A DNA stretch of 64,000 nt. Origin: Parvimonas sp. oral taxon 110 str. F0139 (GTDB taxonomy: Bacteria; Bacillota; Clostridia; Tissierellales; Peptoniphilaceae). The DNA lies in assembly GCF_000214475.1 (NCBI RefSeq), contig NZ_AFII01000002.1, forward strand, positions 620,001-684,000. Reading direction: 5' to 3'. Of the stretch, positions 59,150 through 64,000 are shown piece by piece. Position 1 is the first letter of the stretch. Every line of letters starts with the position of its first letter. The notes beneath the pieces are model-generated. The model ran no database searches. It was not told the origin of the DNA and saw only the letters and a program-made list of their open reading frames with translations. The position numbers and the translations under genes are program-made.

Positions 59150-59938
59150 ATGATAGATATAGAAAAGGCTATAAAGTGGTTTGAAAACAGAAAAGGCAAG
59201 GTTTCTTATTCTATGCAAAATAGGAATGGATCATCCAGTTATGATTGTTCATCTTCCATATATTATGCACTTAGGAGTGCAGGGGCAAAAAGTAATGGTT
59301 GGACCATTGATACTAAACACGAACATTCATGGCTTACAGAGAATGGTTTTGAAAAGATAACAGATAATCTTCCTTGGAATGCTAAAAGAGGAGATGTTTT
59401 TATCTGGGGAAAAAAGGAAAATAATAGCGCGAGTTTTGGACATACTGGAATTTTCATTGATGAAAACAGAATTATTCACTGTAATTATTCTGCAAATGGA
59501 ATTTCTGTAGATAATCATGATAAACTCTGGGTTTATGCAGGCAGACCACATTATTTTGTATATAGATTAAAAGAATTTCAAAATGAAGGAGAATATATGG
59601 AGCTTTTGGATATAAAGAGTAAAATTAAAGGCTTCTATTCAATAGACAGCTTACCTTGGTTTTGTGAAGATAAGAGTATGATTGGAACTACACAAAATCA
59701 TCAAGGAGAAGAAGTAACTTTAACTCGAAAATGGGGAAGTTATTACTATGTAAAGGAATTAAAGGGCTGGGTTGATTACAGAGCTTTTATAAATGAAAAA
59801 GCTATAAGAGATGTCGCCAAAGAAGTCATTCAAGGAAACTGGGGCAATGGAGAATTAAGACGTGCTAGACTTGAAAATGCAGGATACAATTATGAGGAAG
59901 TACAAAAGGAAGTCAACAGATTATTAAAAAGTAAATAG
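59150..59938 (+). CDS. Phage-type endolysin (Amidase_5 plus Cpl-7 wall-binding domain)
   Basis: 262 residues. N-terminal NlpC/P60-like Amidase_5 domain (1-145): catalytic Cys in SSYDCSSSIYYALRSAG, His in SFGHTGIFIDE, IIHCNYSANGISVDN. A middle SH3-like linker at about 148-215 (KWGSYYYVKELKGWVDYRAF). C-terminal Cpl-7 repeat at about 220-262: IRDVAKEVIQGNWGNGELRR, ENAGYNYEEVQKEVNRLL. No signal peptide, so export would need a holin such as the YvrJ protein just upstream. No other phage genes nearby. Confidence 0.9.
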   Translation: MIDIEKAIKWFENRKGKVSYSMQNRNGSSSYDCSSSIYYALRSAGAKSNGWTIDTKHEHSWLTENGFEKITDNLPWNAKRGDVFIWGKKENNSASFGHTGIFIDENRIIHCNYSANGISVDNHDKLWVYAGRPHYFVYRLKEFQNEGEYMELLDIKSKIKGFYSIDSLPWFCEDKSMIGTTQNHQGEEVTLTRKWGSYYYVKELKGWVDYRAFINEKAIRDVAKEVIQGNWGNGELRRARLENAGYNYEEVQKEVNRLLKSK

Positions 59939-59955
59939 TTTTATATTATAAAAGA

Positions 59956-59990
59956 CAATTAATGGAAGGTTATCATTAATTGTTTTTTTG
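59956..59990 (+). terminator. Terminator after the endolysin gene
   Basis: CAATTAATG (59956-59964) / CATTAATTG (59974-59982), then seven T. Confidence 0.82.
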
Positions 59991-60043
59991 TTGCGATATA
60001 TATTGAGTTTAATTTTTTTACCATATTTATAAAGATAATTTGA

Positions 60044-60391
60044 AGTTTATTTACTATTAACGTTTAGCTATTGGGCGAAAGATATTCTCTTATACGTCAT
60101 TTCGACCGTAACGGAACGAAGCGTAGCGAAGTAGAGTGTAGTGAATCTAGCCCTAACTTTGCTTGTTTACAAGCAATAGTAGGTCTGACGCAAAGATTGT
60201 TCAAATCTTTGATTTGAGTACAATCGACTGCGAAAATCTCATACTTTTGCTTTAGCAAAAGTAAATGTATCGTAGATACATAATAAACCTTGTTTAGATT
60301 TCTTTCGGGAATACTATTGATTGTAAATAAACAAATAGTCGAGATGACGTGTTAGGTGTATTTATTTGCAAAAGCACTATGACGTGAAATA
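60044..60391. repeat. Mosaic palindromic intergenic repeat, copy 6
   Basis: AGTTTATTTACTATTAACGT, TTAGCTATTGGGCGAAAG, TATACGTCATTTCGACCGTA, GGAACGAAGCGTAGCGAAGT, GAATCTAGCCCTAAC, hairpin TTGCTTGT/ACAAGCAA (60159-60176), AGTAGGTCTGACGC, hairpin GATTGT...ACAATC, TCGACTGCGAAAATCTCA, hairpin ACTTTTGC/GCAAAAGT, ATGTATCGTAGATACAT, then GTCGAGATGACGTGTTAGG and GCACTATGACGTGAAAT. Both end blocks point outwards, unlike copies 1, 4 and 5. Confidence 0.88.
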
Positions 60392-60465
60392 TTTTGTTTT
60401 TCATTATATCCATAATTTCGAATATAAGAAATGGTTAAGTTTTTTGTGAAACAACAAAAAATATT

Positions 60466-60494
60466 TTTACTTTTTTGTTAATTTGAGTTATAAT
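60466..60494 (+). promoter_or_regulatory. Promoter of the C69 dipeptidase gene
   Basis: TTTACT (60466-60471), 17 bases, TATAAT (60489-60494). Confidence 0.7.
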
Positions 60495-60540
60495 ATAATT
60501 GTAGTTAATAATAACTATTATTTAGAAAGAGAGGTTTGTT

Positions 60541-62058
60541 ATGTGTACTACAATTCTTATAGGTAAAAAAGCAAGTTATGACGGTTCAACTTTGGTTGCT
60601 CGTATTGAAGATTCTTCAGCGGGAATGTTTAAATCAAAAAAATTTATCGTTGTTGAGCCTAAGGATCAACCAATTCATTATAAATCTGTTCGTACAGATT
60701 GTAAAATTGAATTGCCTAAAAATCCAATGCGTTATACTTGTCTTCCAAATGTAAAAAAATGGCGTGGAGTCTGGGGAGCTTGTGGTGTTAATGAGAAAAA
60801 TGTTTCAATGACTGCAACAGAAACTATTACTACAAATGAAAGAGTTTTGGGAGCGGATCCTTTAGTGGAATTTGAACCTGACATTATAAAAAAAGGTGGA
60901 ATAGGAGAGGAAGATTTTGTTGTAATTACTCTTCCTTATATAAATAGTGCTAAGGAAGGTGTTGAAAGACTTGGTGCATTAATAGAAAAATATGGAACTT
61001 ATGAAAGTAACGGAATTGCTTTTCAAGATGTAGATTCTATTTGGTGGTTTGAAACAATTGGAGGTCATCATTGGATAGCAAGAAGAGTTCCTGACGAGGT
61101 TTATGTTGTAATGCCAAATCAATTCGGACTTGATCATTTTGATTTTGAAGATGCTTACGGAGCAAAAGAAGAATTTATGTGTTCATCAGATTTGAAAGAA
61201 TTTGTTGAAGAGAATTTCCTTGACTTATCTCTTGGTAAATTGATTGACGAATTTGATGAAGATTATGATGAGGATTATGAAGAACTTTTTAATCCGAGAG
61301 TTGCTTTTGGAAGTCATTCTGATGCGGATCATACTTACAACACACCTCGTGCTTGGGTAATGCTAAGATATTTCAATCCAAATACTTTTGATTGGGATGG
61401 AGAAGATGCTGAGTTTAAGCCACATAGTGATAATCTTCCTTGGTGCATGATTCCTGAAAAGAAGATTACAATAGAAGATGTTAAATATATTATGTCTAAT
61501 CACTATCAAGGAACTCCTTATGACCCATATCTAAAGAATGGAGATTTATCACAAAAGGGTAAATTTAGACCTATAGGGATAAATCGTAATGATGTTTTGG
61601 CTTTGGTTCAAATAAGACCTTATATGCCTGAAGAAATTAGAAGTATTGAGTGGCTATCCTTCGGTTCAAATGTATTTAATGCAATTGTTCCATATTATGC
61701 AAATATTACTAAAACACCTGAATATTTGGAAAATACAACTCTTACTCCTTCAACAGATAATTTCTATTGGATAAATCGTATTATCGGAGCACTTTGCGAT
61801 GCGCATTTTCCATCAACTGCTTCTCATGTTGAAAGATATCAAAATGCAGTTCAATCAAAATGTCGTGAATTCTTGAATAAATACGATAAAGAATTTTTGA
61901 AGAAAAAATCAAAGATAAAGAATGTTCACGAATTTTTAGAAAAAGCAAATGATGAGATAACAGATTTTGTAAAAGACCAAACAAATGATTTACTTGATAA
62001 AACACTTTTCACAGCAAGTTGTGAAATGAAAAATGGATTTTCAAGATCAGATGCTTAA
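60541..62058 (+). CDS. C69 (U34) family dipeptidase
   Basis: 505 residues. Begins MCTTILIGKKASYDGSTLVA: Cys2 is the N-terminal nucleophile exposed by Met removal, as in PepD/dipeptidase A. Further family stretches: WGACGVNEKNVSMTATETIT, DSIWWFETIGGHHWIARRVP, NHYQGTPYDPYLK. Cytoplasmic Ntn-hydrolase fold; it hydrolyses a range of dipeptides, fitting an amino-acid-fermenting anaerobe. Single-gene unit with own promoter and terminator. Confidence 0.95.
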   Translation: MCTTILIGKKASYDGSTLVARIEDSSAGMFKSKKFIVVEPKDQPIHYKSVRTDCKIELPKNPMRYTCLPNVKKWRGVWGACGVNEKNVSMTATETITTNERVLGADPLVEFEPDIIKKGGIGEEDFVVITLPYINSAKEGVERLGALIEKYGTYESNGIAFQDVDSIWWFETIGGHHWIARRVPDEVYVVMPNQFGLDHFDFEDAYGAKEEFMCSSDLKEFVEENFLDLSLGKLIDEFDEDYDEDYEELFNPRVAFGSHSDADHTYNTPRAWVMLRYFNPNTFDWDGEDAEFKPHSDNLPWCMIPEKKITIEDVKYIMSNHYQGTPYDPYLKNGDLSQKGKFRPIGINRNDVLALVQIRPYMPEEIRSIEWLSFGSNVFNAIVPYYANITKTPEYLENTTLTPSTDNFYWINRIIGALCDAHFPSTASHVERYQNAVQSKCREFLNKYDKEFLKKKSKIKNVHEFLEKANDEITDFVKDQTNDLLDKTLFTASCEMKNGFSRSDA

Positions 62059-62082
62059 AAGACTTTAAAAAAAGATTAAATT

Positions 62083-62107
62083 GCCGTCAGAAATGACGGC
62101 TTTTTTT
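62083..62107 (+). terminator. Terminator after the dipeptidase gene
   Basis: GCCGTCA (62083-62089), GAAA tetraloop, TGACGGC (62094-62100), seven T. Confidence 0.92.
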
Positions 62108-62146
62108 ATGTTGAGATATATGTCCTTTTAATTAGTTGTTTAAATT

Positions 62147-62175
62147 TTTACTTAAATTGAAAAATATGGTAAAAT
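62147..62175 (+). promoter_or_regulatory. Promoter of the ABC-F gene
   Basis: TTTACT (62147-62152), 17 bases, extended -10 TGGTAAAAT (62167-62175). The ATG is at 62204 with AAAGGAG. Confidence 0.65.
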
Positions 62176-62203
62176 ATGTAGAGCTATACTAAAAGGAGAA
62201 GAA

Positions 62204-63751
62204 ATGAGTATTTTAACTGTAAAAAATTTGAGCCACAGCTTTGGTGGTCGTCAAATACTTAAAGATGTAAATTTTAGACTTTTAAAAGGTGAACATATAG
62301 GACTTGTTGGACCAAATGGAGAGGGCAAAAGTACTTTTTTAAATCTGGTTACGGGAAAACTTGAAGCTGAAGAGGGAAGTATCGAATGGGCAAAGAGAGT
62401 AAGAATTGGCTATCTTGACCAACATTCTGTAATTGGTGCGAATATGACTGTTCGTGATGTTTTAAAATCAGCCTTTTCATATCTTTTTGAAGTTGAAAGT
62501 GAATTAAATGATATTTATATGAAAATGGGTGAATTATCAGGTCAAGAACTTGATGATATAATGCTTGATGCGGCGGAGCTTCAAGAATTACTTGAAACAA
62601 ATGACTTTTATATGATTGATTCCAAGATTGATGAAATTGCTCATAATATGGGAATTAAAGATTGGCTTGATAGACCTGCTTTTGACCTTTCGGGTGGACA
62701 ACGTTCAAAGATTTTACTTGCAAAATTGCTTTTAGAAAAGCCGGATATTTTGCTTCTTGACGAGCCTACCAACTATTTAGATGAAGAGCATATAAATTGG
62801 CTTAGAAGATATTTACAAAATTATGAAAATGCCTTTATTTTAATTTCTCATGATATTTCATTTTTAAATTCTGTAATAAATTTGATTTACCATGTTGAAA
62901 ATTGTGAAGTAAATAGATATGTTGGAGATTATGATGAGTTTTTAAGACTGAAAGAGTTGAGACAAAGACAAATTGAAGCGGCTTATAAAAAACAACAACA
63001 GGAAATTCAAGAGCTTGAAGATTTTGTGCAAAGAAATAAAGCTAGAGTTGCTACTAGAAATATGGCAATGTCAAGACAGAAAAAACTTGATAAAATGGAA
63101 AAGATTGAGCTTGTAAGAGAAAAGCCAAAGCCTGAATTTTATTTTGAAACAGCTCCTTCCACAAGCAGATTAATTTTTGAAACAGAAGATTTGGTAATAG
63201 GTTATGATAAACCGATAAGTAAGCCTTTAAATCTTCGTATGGAAAGAGGAGATAGGATTGCCATTGTAGGAGCAAACGGACTTGGTAAGACAACTCTTGT
63301 AAATACAATTCTTGGAAATATTAAAGCTATTTCAGGTTCTGTTTCTTTTGGTCAAAACTTAGCAATAGGATATTTTAAACAAGAAGAGCATTACGAAAAT
63401 AACAATACTCCAATTGATGAGATGTGGGAGAAATTTCCAAGTTGGGAACAATTTAAAATTCGTGCTGCCCTAGCAAAATGTTCTCTTACAACTGTGCATA
63501 TCGAATCACAGATGAAAGTTTTAAGCGGGGGAGAACAGGCAAAGGTAAGACTTTGTAAGATTTTAAATGAAAAGACAAATATTCTAATGCTTGATGAACC
63601 TACAAACCATCTTGACCCAGAGTCAAAGGAAGAATTAAAAAGAGCTTTAAAGGAATATAAGGGTGGAATATTTTTAATCTCTCACGAAAAAGACTTTTAT
63701 ACAGAAATAGCGACAGAAATTTGGAATATGGAAGATTTTTCACTATTATAA
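62204..63751 (+). CDS. ABC-F family ATPase (ribosome-associated type)
   Basis: 515 residues, two ATPase domains and no membrane part. Domain 1: GLVGPNGEGKSTFLNL, FDLSGGQRSKILLAKLL, ILLLDEPTNYLDEEHINWL. The inter-domain linker at about 240-310 is helical and charged (RQRQIEAAYKKQQQEIQELE, VATRNMAMSRQKKLDKMEK). Domain 2: AIVGANGLGKTTLVNTI, KVLSGGEQAKVRLCKIL, ILMLDEPTNHLDPESKEEL. The layout fits the YkpA/YbiT branch of translation factors rather than the antibiotic-resistance branch, but that split cannot be made surely by eye. Confidence 0.93.
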   Translation: MSILTVKNLSHSFGGRQILKDVNFRLLKGEHIGLVGPNGEGKSTFLNLVTGKLEAEEGSIEWAKRVRIGYLDQHSVIGANMTVRDVLKSAFSYLFEVESELNDIYMKMGELSGQELDDIMLDAAELQELLETNDFYMIDSKIDEIAHNMGIKDWLDRPAFDLSGGQRSKILLAKLLLEKPDILLLDEPTNYLDEEHINWLRRYLQNYENAFILISHDISFLNSVINLIYHVENCEVNRYVGDYDEFLRLKELRQRQIEAAYKKQQQEIQELEDFVQRNKARVATRNMAMSRQKKLDKMEKIELVREKPKPEFYFETAPSTSRLIFETEDLVIGYDKPISKPLNLRMERGDRIAIVGANGLGKTTLVNTILGNIKAISGSVSFGQNLAIGYFKQEEHYENNNTPIDEMWEKFPSWEQFKIRAALAKCSLTTVHIESQMKVLSGGEQAKVRLCKILNEKTNILMLDEPTNHLDPESKEELKRALKEYKGGIFLISHEKDFYTEIATEIWNMEDFSLL

Positions 63752-63754
63752 AAT

Positions 63755-63780
63755 ACCGTCAACTATGACGGTTTTTTTAT
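63755..63780 (+). terminator. Terminator after the ABC-F gene
   Basis: ACCGTCA (63755-63761), loop ACTA, TGACGGT (63766-63772), T-run. Confidence 0.88.
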
Positions 63781-63899
63781 GCTTTTATCTCTTGTATTTT
63801 TCTGAGAAAAATAATATAATCATAATTAAGCGTTTTTGAATTATTTAATAAATTGTTAATATTTTGATATTAAATAATTAATATTTTTAAGGAGTTTTT

Positions 63900-64000
63900 A
63901 TGAGTGATATAGATATAAAAATTTCTAAGAAAAAGTCCAAAAAGAAAAGTAATTGGCCTTTTATTTTAGTTTTTTTACTTGGTTTTGGGATACTTATGTA
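63900..64000 (+). CDS. N-terminus of an unidentified membrane-anchored protein
   Basis: ATG at 63900 after AAGGAG. Visible start: SDIDIKISKKKSKKKSNWPF then a hydrophobic segment ILVFLLGFGILM running off the edge. A basic head plus one membrane segment suits a sortase, LCP-like or other extracytoplasmic protein; too short to name. Confidence 0.7.
   Translation, partial: MSDIDIKISKKKSKKKSNWPFILVFLLGFGILM

Noticed and set aside
58548..59938. Prophage or prophage remnant
   Set aside because: Only the endolysin and YvrJ-type genes are phage-like; there is no integrase, structural gene or attachment-site duplication nearby.

Overview
The window is very AT-rich, has short intergenic gaps and AAGGAG-type ribosome binding sites, and carries a Gram-positive replication-origin region plus sortase-anchored (LPXTG-like) and NlpC/P60 surface proteins. 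This points to a low-GC Firmicute. The gene set (type 2 IPP isomerase, sigma-B-like operon without sporulation genes, CD0519/CD1768-type membrane protein, DUF4446 beside parAB) suits the anaerobic cocci of the Peptoniphilaceae. Parvimonas is my best guess; this is inference and was not checked against a database.

Layout. 1-4.3 kb: the 5' part of a secreted subtilisin-like protease, an MBL-fold hydrolase and a DUF4026 protein. 4.9-14.8 kb: the canonical leftward origin operon dnaA-dnaN-yaaA-recF-gyrB-gyrA, continued by a STAS protein, a degenerate anti-sigma factor and a sigma-B/F-like factor. 14.8-15.2 kb: oriC with four perfect DnaA boxes. 15.3-18.7 kb: an insert between dnaA and rpmH (exporter-type ABC protein preceded by a 31-residue peptide ORF, a KilA-N protein, a GNAT acetyltransferase). 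18.9-22.5 kb: the rightward canonical cluster rpmH-rnpA-yidD-yidC-jag-mnmE. 23-53 kb: mostly leftward genes, including fni, an LCP protein, a split Bce-type resistance module with Fic, ParB-like and YjbR genes, a parA-parB-cysteine desulfurase-DUF4446-dagK-pta operon with two parS sites, a large repeat-built LPKTN-anchored adhesin, and rsmG-mnmG. 53.6-64 kb: a small sigma factor, rpiB, gpsA, membrane proteins, a DUF1659-DUF2922-YvrJ-endolysin cassette, a C69 dipeptidase, an ABC-F protein and the start of another membrane protein.

Three things stand out. First, six copies of a mosaic palindromic repeat lie between genes; its conserved blocks frame hairpins whose stems differ between copies but stay self-complementary. 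Second, two of these copies bracket 22.9-53.3 kb, and flipping that segment would restore mnmE-mnmG-rsmG and parA-parB to their usual order and strand, so a repeat-associated inversion near the origin is likely. Third, at least eleven apparent one-base losses in A/T runs break recF, rnpA, mnmG, dagK, a DUF4446 gene, a sigma factor, the adhesin and one unknown gene. All go in the same direction and one hits essential rnpA, so sequence error (or, less likely, transcriptional slippage) is more probable than real gene death. Other structures of note are a three-unit tandem hairpin array upstream of a LicA-like kinase, a GC-rich hairpin present twice, and a 31-bp direct repeat spanning stop-RBS-start junctions around the fic and ParB-like genes.
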